From: Symsagittifera roscoffensis
Taxonomy: Eukaryota > Xenacoelomorpha > Acoela > Convolutidae
DNA length: 64,000 nt
Direction: 5' to 3'
Assembly: GCF_963678635.1 (NCBI RefSeq)
Contig: NC_087065.1
Coordinates: 41,169,430 to 41,233,429 of the forward strand
Part shown: piece after piece, positions 1-11,799 of the stretch
How the letters are laid out: each line of letters opens with the position of its first letter
Numbering within the stretch: position 1 is the stretch's first letter
Translations under genes and position numbers: made by a program
Notes under the pieces: model-generated
Databases searched by the model: none
What the model saw: only the letters and a program-made list of their open reading frames with translations
What the model was told of the DNA's origin: nothing

Positions 1-435
1 TTATTACATTTAATTTTTTTCATGTTATTACTGCTCCATAAAGCTTAAAAGGCAGTCGGAACATTCAGAGTTTTGCCCTGATACGAGCAGTCTTGTTGTC
101 TAAGTTATCAAACACGGGTACAGTTACGACAAAGTTTCTTTTCGATCTTTCAGTTTGCCTTCCAAATCAAGCTGTCAATTCATTTTTTTGTGTCAATAAC
201 TGACAGTGTCAGCGTTTTTAGTGAGTTTTCTTGACATACTTATTTCTGCAGGTGACATTGAGGCAACTTTTTTTATTTTTGCATCCAGCAATCAAACGTC
301 GCTTCTACAGCACTCCATTTTAGGGTTAGTCGATGGACTGCCACCATTTTTTTGCACTTGTTTAACGGTTGGATTTTTTAATTGGAATTAAGGATTTTTT
401 GGTCCTTGACTTGTATGAAATTCTGGCTTCTCGAT
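1..435. other. flanking DNA outside element A
   Basis: Unique-looking, T-rich sequence left of the 3' LTR of element A. Short open frames here have no recognisable motif and I see no repeat shared with the rest of the window. Bases 436-439 (atga) are the left copy of the proposed target-site duplication. Confidence 0.5.
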
Positions 436-439
436 ATGA

Positions 440-817
440 TGAGTTATGTACTATTGACTGTACTCATAGAGTAAATTCAGACAAGGTACACCGTCTGCTC
501 GTCGGGCTATCTCATTTTCGGCCGGATAGATTCGTGCAACTTCTTAGTCTAATACCAATCTTAATCTTACTCTTTTATCTCCTAGTCTCAATAGATCTAG
601 TGTATACTGGTTTATGCGAGTTAATTACTAGAAGGAGAATAACTGTATTCTAAGTTTTATTCAAATTGTTCTGGTGCTGAAACTACAAGTAGTTCTAGCA
701 TTTAAAAATAAGTGAAAATGTTAGAGATGGAATATGATTGGTTAGTTGAGAGTATTCTATAGAATTAGAGAATTATATTTATAACCAATTATAAATTCTA
801 GTTTAGAAAAGGTTCCA
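440..817 (-). repeat. 3' LTR of element A
   Basis: The 378-bp repeat matches the 5' LTR at 20,987-21,364 and LTR B at 30,705-31,082. On the minus strand it starts TGGAACC and ends AACTCA. It keeps the CCAAT-like U3 block (about 727-747) and a slightly damaged form of the LTR palindrome (674-700). The sequence just inside it (818-830) is short and partly purine-rich on the element strand, as expected beside a 3' LTR, but no long polypurine tract is clear. Confidence 0.8.
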
Positions 818-2414
818 CCCATCCGGGGCTTAGAGAGTTTTTAGTTTTTACTTGTTTGATGTAGTGAAGGACGGGTGATGTAGTTTTTTTTGAAGTTGCG
901 AGCATTGACTTCTTGGACAAAGGAGAAGTGTGGTTGTTTGTATTTTACGGCGGAAGATTGTTATGTTTGTGTTTCTAGCTGGGTCTCGTTGATCGTGGTA
1001 GTCTTGGGTGATTTTGTCAAGACTTCTGATCGATGCAATGAAGTACCGATTACGTTAAGTTTAGAGCAAGACTACGTGCAGCGTGAAGTTTGACTTTTCT
1101 GGGTGAACTTTGACAATTCCAAGTGACTAGGATTGGTACGTGTAGTCAACGCCCAGATGGCCATTGGTCTGGTTCAATGGTTTGGCTTTGCTGGGATGCT
1201 GAGTCCATACTTTAAATCCTTTGAGGGTAGTGACTTTAGGCAGCAAATCGAATAGATTTGCCATTCCGAAGTTGAAATGTGATTGGGTTGTCGTCTCTTT
1301 TGCTGCTCGTTCCTTGGGCTCTAAGAAATCGATACATACTGCATTTATGGTTTACATATATGATTACTTTTTGTTAATTAAGTTTTAGGTATAATTTGTT
1401 ATTAATTGTTATCGCAAAAGCGTTTTACTTTAATTTGGTTATTTTTTAAGAGTCGCTCACACTAGAGCAACTCTTGGCAAAAATAGAGTGTGGGTCATAA
1501 AGCGTGGTGTAGCGCGGTGGGTTAGGCCGACGATAGAGCATAATCAGGACGTCCCTCTGATTGGCGATGCTAGGAGTGGGGTATATTTTTATGGTCTCTT
1601 TGTGCAGAGTCTCTTTTTGTGTTCAACCTTTTGTTTAGTTTTTATTCCTTGGTTTTTCTTTTTTTTGTTTTGGTTGTATCCTTTTCTCAAAAATAGAATT
1701 TTTTGGTTACGGTTTGATTGTGGTAAAACTTGAAGGTGGTCTTCAAAAGAATAATTTATCCAGTTTTAACCTGGTTTTAATCTGGTTTGGGTACCGTGGG
1801 TTTTTCTTTCTTAGTCATGCTAAAAGTTTGTGGTTTTGTGATGTTAATAAGCTGCATTGGTTATTTCAGTTTACTATATAATTCCTTCCAACCGGGTTAA
1901 AGGGAAGTTTGAAACGTGTGGAAACTAGTTAGAGTTGTTATCAGTGAAAGTTAAAACTTAAAATTCATTATTTAAACAATTTTTCGTAGGCGAGCTGTGC
2001 GATTGTGGGAAAAAGTGTGTGATTTATGGGCGAGTGAATGATTCAAATTTATAAAAAAAGCATCTTGTAAAAAAATTAGTAATCTTTTAGTTTAACATCA
2101 ACTTGTTATGAATTTACTACATTAAAATATTAATTTTACTTTTTTGTGAAAATTTTTTTATTAATTCACTGCTTGGTAAAAGTCATTTTAGTGCTTTGGA
2201 GGTTTATTTATCAATTTACTGCTATTTGGAGGTAAATTTTACTTATTTCTTTTTTATTGCAATTTGTCAAAATGAGTTTAAAATTTCTAGAAAAGAGTTT
2301 TCATTTTTTTTCCTTTTCATTTGTTTAAGATGATTGTGTGGTAAAATCGAAAAAGAAAAGTGAAACTTTTATACAGAATTGTTAGTTGTGTTTTGGAATT
2401 TAATATTTTACATT
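818..2414. other. 3' untranslated part of element A, no gene seen
   Basis: T-rich stretch between the 3' LTR and the triplicated ORF region. Open frames at 890-1,093 and 1,488-1,733 show no motif, are not repeated elsewhere and read opposite to the element. I see nothing else in it. Confidence 0.45.
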
Positions 2415-2426
2415 ACTTAATTATAC

Positions 2427-3432
2427 TTACTCATGGTCGGCAAAAAATCCATTTGGGAAAATATTGTGAATAGTCTGCGATGATGTTATGAGTTTAGCAA
2501 GCAAGCGGGCGATGTATTTAGTTTGCAGTAGAGGCCATAGGAGTTCAAGTGCTTTGATGATATTTTGCTCTTCACTACTTGGTGAGCATTCTTGCGGAGT
2601 TTTTTGTATTAGACTATAAAGTTTATGGTTATAGTTAGTGTTGTGAATATATTCCAGGATTGGGACTTCAACGGGCTGTATATATTCGTGAGGGACAATT
2701 AGTGGACGGGATTCATTAATGTTGAAAGTTCTGGTTAGTGGACAAAACAGATACACTTATCGTATAGGGTCGTATTTTCTGATGATACCTTGCATGTTGG
2801 GGATTTTTATACAGCATGTGAAATTTAAGAAGAAGGTTGAAGTATATTTAGAGTTAATAAATTGAAATCGATGTTGCGGGTTTCGTGATGGTATATTAGT
2901 TGTGTAGTGGTGTTGGATAAATTTATAATAAGTCTATGTGTGTTTTTGTTTTGAGCGTAACATTAATTGATATGAGCAATGTAAGTCGCTTTCTTTTGGT
3001 GTTAGAAAGTTTGAAGTTAGTGAAAAGTGGTTAAATTTTTGAAATAGGGGTCGTAGGTCTTTGTGTCGCGAAGTGCTGTAGATAGAACATGATCAAATTT
3101 TTCATTCATACAGTTGATGGTAATTACATATTGAGATCTTTTCAGAAAGTTGGGGGGTGGCGTTAGTATCGTCTTCTAAAAAGATATCTTCCATATGTCG
3201 TGCAATGACGTGATCATAATTGTTAATGGAAAATCGGTTTGCTTTTTAGTGCAGTTAATCTATTTATTGTTTGGGTTAGTCCGATGGCTGTGAATTGCTT
3301 TTCATGAAGTGCCGTGGTTAGGTGATGCAATCGAATGTGACACAATTCATTTTCGTCTGAGTTATTATAAAATGGGAGTGATAATGAGTTACTGAAATGA
3401 TAAAATGAGGTCGATGAAAGTTTGGGAAACAA
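2427..3432 (-). pseudogene. 3' accessory ORF region of element A, tandem copy 1
   Basis: Read on the minus strand, the unit holds an upstream open piece (3,223-3,432; starts MFPKLSS, contains ELCHIRLHHL) and a downstream piece (2,427-2,756; contains SRPLIVPHEYIQP and ends FFADHE). A gap rich in stops and frameshifts lies between them. The pieces match copies 2 and 3 closely. I do not recognise a family. The position, 3' of the envelope-like gene and before the 3' LTR, suggests an accessory gene, or the 3' end of a longer spliced gene. This copy is the shortest: the start region upstream of the second piece is lost to a stop. Confidence 0.5.
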
Positions 3433-3531
3433 AGCATGTTCTTAACGTAAGTTCGTTGATCGTTGTTAGTATTTGTAAGATAGTAAGTGTACTGTGGTGT
3501 ACTGTGTACTGTGTACTGTACTTAATTATAC

Positions 3532-4537
3532 TTATTCATGGTTGGCAAAAAATCCATTTGGGAAAATATTGTGATTAGTATCCGATGATGTTATGAGTTT
3601 AGCAAGCAAGCGGGCGATGTATTTAGTTTGCAGTAGAGACCATAGGAGTTCAAGTGCTTTGATGATATTTTGCTCTTCACTACTTGGTGAGCATTCTTGT
3701 GGATTTTTTTTTATTAGACTATAAAGTTTTTGGTTATAGTTAGTGTTGTTAATATTTTCCAGGATTGGGACTTCAGTGGGCTGTATATATTCGTGAGGGA
3801 CAATTAGTGGACGGGATTCATTAAGGTTGAAAGTTCTGGTTGGTGGACAAAATAGGTACATTTGTCGTATAGGGTCGTAATTTCTGATGATACCTTGCAT
3901 GTTGGGGATTTTTATACAGCATGTGAAATTTAAGAAGAAGGTTGAAGTATATTTAGAGTTAATAAATTGAAATCGATGTTGCGGGTTTCGTGATGGTATA
4001 TTAGTTGTGTTGTGGTGTTGGATAAATTTATAATAAGTCTATGTGTGTTTTTGTTTTGAGCGTAACATTAATTGATATGAGCAATGTAAGTCGCTTTCTT
4101 TTGGTGTTAGAAAGTTTGAAGTTAGTGAAAAGTGGTTAAATTTTTGAAATAGGGGTCGTAGGTCTTTGTGTCGCGAAGTGCTGTAGATAGAACATGATCA
4201 AATTTTTCATTCATGCAGTTGATGGTAATTACATATTGAGATCTTTTCAGAAAGTTGGGAGTTGGCGTTAGTATTGTCTTCTAAAAAGGTATCTTCCATA
4301 TGTCGTGCAATGACGTGATCATAATTGTTAATGGAAAATCGGTTTGCTTTTTAGTGCCTTTAATCTATTTATTGTTTGGGTTAGTCCGATGGCTGTGAAT
4401 TGCTTTTCATGAAGTGCTGTGGTTAGGTGATGCAATCGAATGTGACACAATTCATTTCCGTCTGAGTTATTATAAAATGGGAGTGATAATGAGTTACTGA
4501 AATGATAAAATGAGGTCGATGAAAGTGTGGGAAACAA
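3532..4537 (-). pseudogene. 3' accessory ORF region of element A, tandem copy 2
   Basis: Same layout as copy 1: an upstream piece at 4,328-4,537 (MFPTLSS start) and a downstream 122-residue open frame at 3,532-3,900 beginning MQGIIRNYDPIRQ. The downstream frame is identical in length to that in copy 3 and differs from it by few residues. The two pieces are not in one frame. No signal peptide, membrane segment or known catalytic motif is visible. The function is unknown. Confidence 0.5.
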
Positions 4538-4636
4538 AGCATGTTCTTAACGTAAGTTCGTTGATCGTTGTTAGTATTTGTAAGATAGTAAGTTTACTGT
4601 GGTGTACTGTGTACTGTGTACTGTACTTAATTATAC

Positions 4637-5889
4637 TTACTCATGGTTGGCAAAAAATCCATTTGGGAAAATATTGTGATTAGTATCCGATGATGTTATG
4701 AGTTTAGCAAGCAAGCGGGCGATGTATTTAGTTTGCAGTAGAGACCATAGGAGTTCAAGTGCTTTGATGATATTTTGCTCTTCACTACTTGGTGAGCATT
4801 CTTGTGGATTTTTTTTTATTAGACTATAAAGTTTTTGGTTATAGTTAGTGTTGTTAATATTTTCCAGGATTGGGACTTCAGTGGGCTGTATATATTCGTG
4901 AGGGACAATTAGTGGACGGGATTCATTAAGGTTGAAAGTTCTGGTTAGTGGACAAAATAGGTACATTTGTCGTATAGGGTCGTAATTTCTGATGATACCT
5001 TGCATGTTGGGGATTTTTATACAGCATGTGAAATTTAAGAAGAAGGTTGAAGTATATTTAGAGTTAATAAATTGAAATCGATGTTGCGGGTTTCGTGATG
5101 GTGTATTAGTTGTGTAGTGGTGTTGGATAAATTTATAATAAGTCTATGTGTGTTTTTGTTTTGAGCGTAACATTAATTGATATGAGCAATGTAAGTCGCT
5201 TTCTTTTGGTGTTAGAAAGTTTGAAACTAGTGAAAAGTGGTTAAATTTTTGAAATAGGGGTCGTAGGTCTTTGTGTCGCGAAGTGCTGTAGATATAACTT
5301 GATCAAACTTTTCATTCATGCAGTTGATGGTAATTACATATTGAGATCTTTTCATTAAGTTGGGGGTCGGCGTTAGTATCGTCTTCTAAAAAGGTATTTT
5401 CCATATATCGTGCAATGGCGTGATCATAATTGTTAATGGAAAATCGGTTTCCTTTTTGTGCAGTTAATCTATTTAGTGTTTGGGTTAGTCCGATGGCTGT
5501 GAATTGCTTTTCATGAAGTGCTGTGGTTAGGTGATGTAATCGAATGTGACACAATTCATTTTCGTCTGAGTTATTATAAAATGGGAGTGATAAAGAGTTA
5601 CTGAAATGATAAAATGAGGTCCATGAAAGTGTAGGAAACAAGGCATGTTCTTAAGGTAAGATCGTTGATCGTTGTTAGTATTTTTGTGATAGTAAGTGTA
5701 CTGTGGAAAGAACGGAAAATACACTTGTAGGAATTCTTTTGTGTTAGTTTGAAGTGGTTGAACTGAAAACGTTCGAGGTGGTCGAGGGTTAGAAGGCATT
5801 TGGGCATTGTGATGTTTACGTTTAGATACTCGGTGGGCTCGGGTTTCTTGAGTAGTAGATACTGGGTTGGAGGATTCGGAGGATGTCAT
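4637..5889 (-). pseudogene. 3' accessory ORF region of element A, tandem copy 3 with its 5' extension
   Basis: This copy keeps the sequence upstream of the repeat unit. A frame opens at 5,889 with MTSSESSNPVSTTQE and runs through a basic, Pro-rich stretch (RVSKRKHHNAQMPSNPRPPR) to about 5,640. It then needs one frameshift to enter the MFPTLSW piece (5,312-5,641), which runs on to NYHQLHE. The 122-residue downstream piece follows at 4,637-5,005. The gene therefore probably began with a basic N-terminal part present only once, and unequal exchange multiplied its 3' part. I do not recognise the product. Confidence 0.5.
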
Positions 5890-6620
5890 GGTTTAAGATA
5901 GATGATGAATTGTTGGTGTGTCAGGGTTTTGAAGCTGTTGTTGTAGGGTTATAAAACTATCTAGTTCATTCTCGAGTTCTTCATCAACGGGGGTAGAAGG
6001 GTCAGGTGGGTCGCTGGTCATTAGGGAGAAAATTGGGGTTAAATAAGTGTAGGAAGAAGGGGCTGAGGAAGGTTCATCGGGAATTTGGGTATGGAGTGGT
6101 TAAAAGGGAAGTTTGGAAAAGTAGATGGGCTAGGCTTGAAGTCTGCGAATTCATCTGGGGTTTCAATATCTAGTTTCAAAACTGTTTGTGGAAGTGTCAT
6201 CTGAAATCATGCTTGGTGAAATTTTAGTGTATGATGGTACAAGATAGGGAGTGAAATCAGAGAAGTTTTTTTTTGTGAGAGTGACGTTGGAGATTGGATG
6301 GGTATGAACGGGAACGGTTGAGGGATCCCATCTGGCGGCTCATCGTGGGCTAAAAAGATGGTTGTTCTGAGAACCGAAAATAGTGGTATGTGGCTGTTCT
6401 ATAATTTGTTCATACGTTTCTTCTACATTTGGTTGTTGGGCTAATATGTGAGTAACTGGACTTTGTGGATAACTATGACTTGTAGAGATGTGCTCTGGTA
6501 GGGCTATATTCCTGTAATTTCGTGGTACCAAAGATAATGGATGGTAATTATGTAAAGTGGGTAATTGTGGTGCAGTAGGTGTTGTACTTTTGTTGTCTTG
6601 TGAATTATCATATGCATTCG
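5890..6620 (-). pseudogene. Pro/Thr/Ser-rich coding remnant 3' of the envelope-like gene
   Basis: The minus-strand frames here are rich in Pro, Thr, Ser, Gln and Asn, with several stops. The longest is 6,340-6,531 (starts MVPRNYRNIALPEH). The composition suits a flexible or glycosylated linker. It could be the tail of the envelope-like gene or the start of the accessory ORF at 5,889. There is no recognisable domain. Confidence 0.35.
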
Positions 6621-7880
6621 GCGTGGTTGATAGTTTTTTGTTATATTCATTTATTTGAGCGTCTAGAAGGGTTTTGTTAATTGAGGTTGAAAATGTTCCG
6701 GAAATTCCTGCGAAAAGTATGCGTGCTACAATTGCTTATTTGTTTACTTGTGTGTGTATTGCGCAACTATTATAGATTCCTTTAAAAATGAGATGAGAAA
6801 ACCAAAAAAGTTAAACATTGCATATAATATAGTCATTCTTTCTAAGATGTAGTAGGGCCATCCTAGAAAGACGAGCAATTTGTATTCTATATTATTATGA
6901 TTATTTTTGAAACATGTTTGTTTTGTCGGATTTTTTCAGGGTTTACTTTATCATAAGGAATGGATTCAATAAAGTGTTTTATTTTGAAATTTTATCAGTC
7001 TTGCTTGTATTATTGCAACTTGAAATGTGGTACATGTGTCTTCGGGGAACCAAACAAAAGTTGCTTGTCTTCTTGTTGTTGGATTGCAATATCCTTGATC
7101 ATTTTTACCAAGTAATCGTATTCGTTGATAAATTATAGTGTCGTCTTTTAAATCTGGGGTTAGTTGTACTTTTACTAATTGGTTTTTCTAATCAAAAATT
7201 ATAATTTTTTGATATCTTTTGTTTTTTGTGTCAGCTTTGCATTAGGAGGGTTGTTTATTCCAACGTGTGGTATCCAATTTTTATCATAGAGATCATAAGT
7301 TAGTTGTCCATGTGCGCCGTGGAACGGGTATTTGCCATCTAATTATTGACCTTGGTATCTTTCAAGTTCCGCTTGATGTGCAGAGTCTTGAAAAACTTGA
7401 AAATATACCATGTTTTGGTTTGTGCCTTTATTTGTGGTTGAATTCAGTCAATTAAGTTCGTTTTTACATTCTTCAGGACTAAGGTGTAAAAGTCTTTCTT
7501 TATTACTTTGATAGAAAGATTCGTGTTCAAGTCTATTTTTTTTCCATTTGAGACTTGGGAACAATGTACTTTTTTCTCTGAGAATGTTGCTGTAAATTTT
7601 TATCCTGTTAATGTTGTGGCTCGGGCTTTTTAATAAACGGTGGCTATTATATTTGTTGTTTCTATTTCTTGTGGATCGGATTCGCATAGAGTTACTTGGT
7701 TTATGGCGTATTTATGTAGTATTTTTTGTTCATTTTCTTCACAATCATAGTGTGTGACTAGTAAATCTCGGGGTCCTGTTCGAGGAGAAGGGTTTTAAGG
7801 GTTGGTTCTGAAAAAGTAAAAGGGAGTAGTGTTTGAAGGAGAACGATTACAAAAAATACATGTGTAGGTTAATCCTGATT
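6621..7880 (-). pseudogene. envelope-like glycoprotein gene of element A, broken
   Basis: Three adjoining minus-strand segments in different frames look like one decayed ectodomain. At about 7,480-7,800 are THYDC, TLCESDP and VHCSQ. At 7,200-7,500 are LSPEEC, GKYPFHGAH and LTYDLYD. At 6,745-7,185 are GYCNPTT, FVWFPEDTC and IIQAR. Near 6,760-6,850 comes a hydrophobic stretch (MFNFFGFLISFL), then RILFAGISG. Repeated cysteines and Asn-X-Ser/Thr sites suit an extracellular glycoprotein that would mediate membrane attachment or fusion of a particle. The place, 3' of integrase, is that of env in envelope-bearing gypsy elements. At least three frameshifts and several stops separate the segments, so it cannot be functional as written. 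Assignment is from pattern and position, not from a database match. Confidence 0.6.
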
Positions 7881-8129
7881 ATGGATTATAGAATGTGATG
7901 TATTCAAGTGTCTTTTTTCTATATCTATTGTATTTATAGATAATTTCTGTTGTGATAAATGGGGGAGGTAAAGATTGAGCTGTTGAAATTTGTGGAGCTA
8001 AGGGGAGAGTGTGATGTACATAATATTTTAATTTTTTTAAATTTCGAATTCAAGTGTCAGATTGTCTGGTGTAAGGATTTGTATGTTGTGTTCCTGTAAG
8101 TCTTTGTGAATATCGTGTCTTTATTGTAA

Positions 8130-9010
8130 TCTGTTGAGTGCCCAATTATATAGTCTGTTACTGTCGAGATGTTGACCAAATAATGGGGAAGGTGCTACAA
8201 ATGTATTCCAATCCAATCGTAAGGGTATATTATTGGTTAAATGTTCCTTATAACTATCTTCTATATTTGTTGGGAAATTTGGAGGAAATGATGTTGTTGA
8301 GATCTAACTTATTGAAGGGGTTGAAGGAAGTGAGAGGGTTTCTGGTAAAGACAAAGATGTATCTGATGAGATATCTATAGGGTCATTTACTAAGTTTGGT
8401 TCACCTTGAGTGAAAGCTTGTGTCATCCAATGTGGGAGTCGTTGTGTTGAAGTTGGGGGATTAAAGGGAATTTCACGAATATGTTCGGATGTGGGGGTTG
8501 ATCCTAAGTATTCCGATGGTGTGTTCGAAGTATTTTTTTGTGAGGTAGATTGTAATGGTGGACGGGTACTTTGAATTTTAATACTGGAAAGATCTAGAGG
8601 ATTTGGGATTGGTGATGAGGGTATATTAAAATGAACTCTGATAGTTGTAACATTTTTATTTCATCTTGGATGTTTGATTTGTCTGTTTATTGTGGATGTA
8701 TTTTGGTTTTGACTTGGATGATTTGTTATATTAAGATCTTGCTGAAGAGAGGGCCATATATTATATATTGGTTTGTATCATGGTTCGCTTAGGGGTGCGT
8801 GGCGAACTACAGGTTGTAAAGGTTCTGATAATAGTGAATGTCTTACCTCAAAAGTATGTGGGTTTTCTTGAAATGATTTACGTGTTGATGATTGAGGGTG
8901 ATTTATCTGACTAGATATTGTAGTTGTTGGAGATTCCTGGGATGTCGTAGTCAGTGGGGACTGTTGTGTGGGTGGTTGATTAGCAATTTGGAAAAATTCT
9001 TTGAAATTTT
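8130..9010 (-). pseudogene. Pro/Gln/Ser/Thr-rich coding remnant 5' of the envelope-like gene
   Basis: The minus-strand translation from about 9,010 gives a long Gln/Pro/Thr/Ser-rich stretch (for example NQPPTQQSPLTTTSQE). A second stretch nearer 8,140 contains LFGQHLDSNRLYNWALN. Stops and frame changes interrupt it. It resembles a disordered linker or mucin-like region. It may be the N-terminal part of the envelope-like protein or a separate accessory ORF. No known domain is seen. Confidence 0.35.
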
Positions 9011-9035
9011 TACCTATGAAGAAAATTTATGTTGA

Positions 9036-9552
9036 TTATAATATTCTTCTATGAAAATGGTTTAAAGTTTTGTTGCTAATGCAAAATTTATTTTTGCCAT
9101 TTTTATACATTAGCATTTTGTCAGAATTAAGGATAATAAAAATGTGAAACATATCACTAAAAGAAGAAAAATATCTTTTTTGTTCAATAGATGTCTTAAT
9201 ATTTAGATAGTTCTTGAAATATCGTATACCTGAGGCCGTGGTAATGAACTTTTGCAAAATTGAGGTAGGTTTTGTGTAATGAATAGGTAATTTTGAAAAA
9301 ACTGCAAAAAATTATGAAGAGAAAGAGAAAAATTTCAAAAGTATCTGTAATAAAAAAATATGCTGGTTTGAAAAAGATTGATAGGAATGAAAAAAGTTTT
9401 GAAATTATGATTTTGCGAAATTTGACTGATTTGGAAAGAAGCATTTGAATAATGATTCGTTTTTGCCGAAATATTTTTTTTCTTTTTTGAGGCTTAATTA
9501 GAGTTTGGTCGGATTGTTTGTTGAATTTTGACAAGTGGGTTGGATTTGGCAA
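9036..9552 (-). pseudogene. small basic, hydrophobic ORF at the 5' end of the 3' gene block
   Basis: A 118-residue minus-strand frame (9,196-9,552) starts MPNPTHLSKFNKQ. It has a strongly basic segment around residues 20-35 (KPQKRKKIFRQKR), then a long Phe/Ile/Leu-rich hydrophobic stretch at about residues 50-90, compatible with one or two membrane passes. An overlapping frame (9,036-9,257) continues coding-like sequence. It lies between integrase and the envelope-like gene. It could be a membrane-anchored accessory protein or a chance AT-rich frame; hydrophobic frames arise easily in T-rich DNA. Confidence 0.3.
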
Positions 9553-10389
9553 TTTTTGATGAAGAGAAGTCTGAAGGTCTAAAATTGTGCTTTCTGGTTT
9601 TGGTTTTTATTTATGGGTTGATCGGGGGGTATCCCGGAGTTATTCGTACTTTAGGCTAAATGTCCACGTCCTACTTTTTCTTTAGGCTTATTTAATATTT
9701 TTCCTTAAGGGAAATCTGGAGTGCAAGTTGGGACAATAGTTTATCTTTGTACTAGTTGATAGGGGAGGGTTTTAATATTAAGATTTTGTTTGTTCCGTTG
9801 GTCAAATATGACCTTGTTGCTTATATGTGACCTGGAGGTCTTTTAGTTATAGTTACAAATTTGTTTTAAGTTTGCGAAGTGTCGGCTAAAGTAGTGGTGT
9901 CAGAATGAGGTGTTGTTTGGATAGATTCTGATTGGCTAAAGTTGAACTAGTTGTCAAGAGTGTCATCATGAATTTTTTAGAGAAGAGAGGAAAGATTTGT
10001 TATGTTTTTAAAAGTTTTAAATGATTAAATAATTAGAAAGAGGTTTTTGGAATTCAACTTTCTTTAATGCTTTAGATTGTGGAATGAACGTTTTGTAATC
10101 TTTTCGTGGTTGATTTCGAAATCGCGATGATCGTCGTTGTTATGATATTTATTTTATATCTTGTGGTAAATATTTTTCTTAGGCTATTTTTGGCTATTTT
10201 CTTCTAATTTTTTTATTTCAGAGGTGTCTGTTTATTGCTTATTTCTTGGGACCGTTGTCGGGTATTTTCTTTATTTTTCGGTTCTAAAAATTATGATGAA
10301 CAATTTGCGTCATTTGTTTGTTTTTGATTATTGTTTGAGTTGTCGTGGACAACTTTCTGTCCTGTAAAAAAGTATAATTGCGTTAGCTC
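9553..10389. other. spacer between integrase and 3' genes, no gene seen
   Basis: T-rich sequence within element A, after the last integrase-like residues. Translations in all frames are broken by stops and I see no repeat or motif. Confidence 0.4.
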
Positions 10390-11790
10390 ACAAAGAGCGT
10401 ATTCTTTTGGGTGATAGGGTAAAAGATTTTTTCTATGTTGAACAATTTTTTTTACTTGAATCAAAAAGTTTTTATGTTACATCATAGGGTTTGTCAATGA
10501 TTTGAAACGGTTCTTTTCGAATTGGTGGTAATTTTTTAGATTTTCCTTTTTGTGCTACAAATTTCAGGATTAAGACATATGTTCCGGTTTTTAAATTTGT
10601 AGCTGGTGTGAATCGTGAATTTAACTGGGAATGAAAATTCTGTCTTTGTAATAGTTTTTTGGCTATTTTTTGCTAAATTTCGTTGTGTTTTTCATCTCTG
10701 TTTAAAATCCATTCAGTATGTGTGCCGAAAGCTTCATTATGTGTGCCGAAAGCTATGTGTGACAAAAGTTTTAAATTTTGTGGGTGATGAAAATGATCTT
10801 CCTCGTGTGTATGTAAGGGTAGATTATAACATAGTGATTCTTTTGTATGTTGGCAATAACTTGAGTTTTTTGGAGGAGTTTGCGGGAAAAATATTGGTTT
10901 CCGTGGTTTTTGATTAAAAATCATTTCAAAAGTTGATAGTCCTAAGGTTTTTGTTATCTGTGAGTTGTAAGCCAAGGGGAATAATTTTACATCTGTTGAC
11001 CATTCAGTATATCTTGTACCGTTCCCATTCATGATAAATCTGAGATTATCTTGTAGTGAACGGTACATTCCTTCAACTAAACCTTGTAGTCAACAACCTT
11101 GTAGTGAACGGTACATTCCTTCAACAACCTTAGCTGATAGTCCTAAGGTTGTTGTTATCTGTGAATTGTATGCCAAGGGGAATAATTTTACATCTGTTGA
11201 CCTTTCAGTATATCTTGTACTCAGTATATCTTGTACCGTTCCCATTTATGATAAATCTGAGATAGTCTTGTAGTGAACGGTACATTCCTTCAACTAAACC
11301 ATTAGTCCAAGGGGCATGAGATGTTCGTGGTTTGTGTCAGATGTTGTCTAGACGGCATAATGTGATTATTTCATTATTTATGAATTCAGTGCCATTTTCT
11401 GCGACAAGGATTTCTGGTAATCCAAGTTTTGCTATCAAGTGTTCAAGAAGTGTTGTATATGCATAATAAGCATTACAATGAGGTACTGGGTTGAAGGCTA
11501 GGTAGTGTGTAAATGCGTCAAATATGACCATTATATATGAGAATCCTTCCGAAGAGGGTGATATTGGTCTGTTTGATTGAGATTCTGTGGTTAAGATATA
11601 AACTTTGTCCTTTAAAATCGTGTCTTTCTGCTATTTGTTTTTGAGGTGGATATGATTTTTTAACTGGCATGTTAAGCAATCGTTGCATAATGCTTTGATC
11701 CAAATCGGTGCATTTTGAAAGTAAAAATTTTTGATAATGATTGAGTATGTTTTTCTGATTTTGCATGTCCTTTAAAGTTTTAGGAATGTG
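10390..11790 (-). pseudogene. integrase of element A, broken
   Basis: Integrase joins the DNA copy to the host chromosome. Reading down the minus strand: zinc-finger residues GHAKSEKH near 11,760 and CNDCLTC near 11,680, in different frames; the catalytic core with IFDAFTHY (about 11,525), ENGTEF (about 11,390) and NGLVEG (about 11,300); then a C-terminal part with KLPPIRKEPFQII near 10,540, resembling the GPY/F module of Ty3/gypsy integrases. The usual second catalytic Asp before NGTEF is Glu. An in-frame TGA precedes HKPRTSHAPW. A local duplication (10,935-11,302) repeats part of the core's end. It is clearly non-functional. Copies B and C lack this domain. Confidence 0.8.
10935..11302 (-). 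repeat. local tandem duplication inside integrase
   Basis: A block of about 150 bases starting gatagtcctaagg recurs at 10,935 and 11,136, each running into the same cttgtagtgaacggtacatt sequence, with an extra short partial copy near 11,085-11,130. It duplicates the stretch just after the catalytic Glu and so breaks the gene. Confidence 0.85.
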
Positions 11791-11799
11791 AAATTTGAA

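Larger units (their letters stand above)
2415..5707 (-). repeat. three direct tandem copies of a 1,105-bp unit
   Basis: Units start at about 2,415, 3,520 and 4,625. The same landmarks recur at exact 1,105-base steps, for example ORF ends at 2,427, 3,532 and 4,637. The copies differ by scattered substitutions, so they are neither very recent nor ancient. Short runs of a gtactgt-type repeat lie at the internal joints (about 3,489-3,521 and 4,594-4,626), which suggests slippage or unequal exchange there. Confidence 0.9.

Noticed and set aside
890-1733. Two plus-strand frames inside element A near its 3' LTR
   Set aside because: Opposite to the element, no motif, T-rich composition gives such hydrophobic frames by chance.
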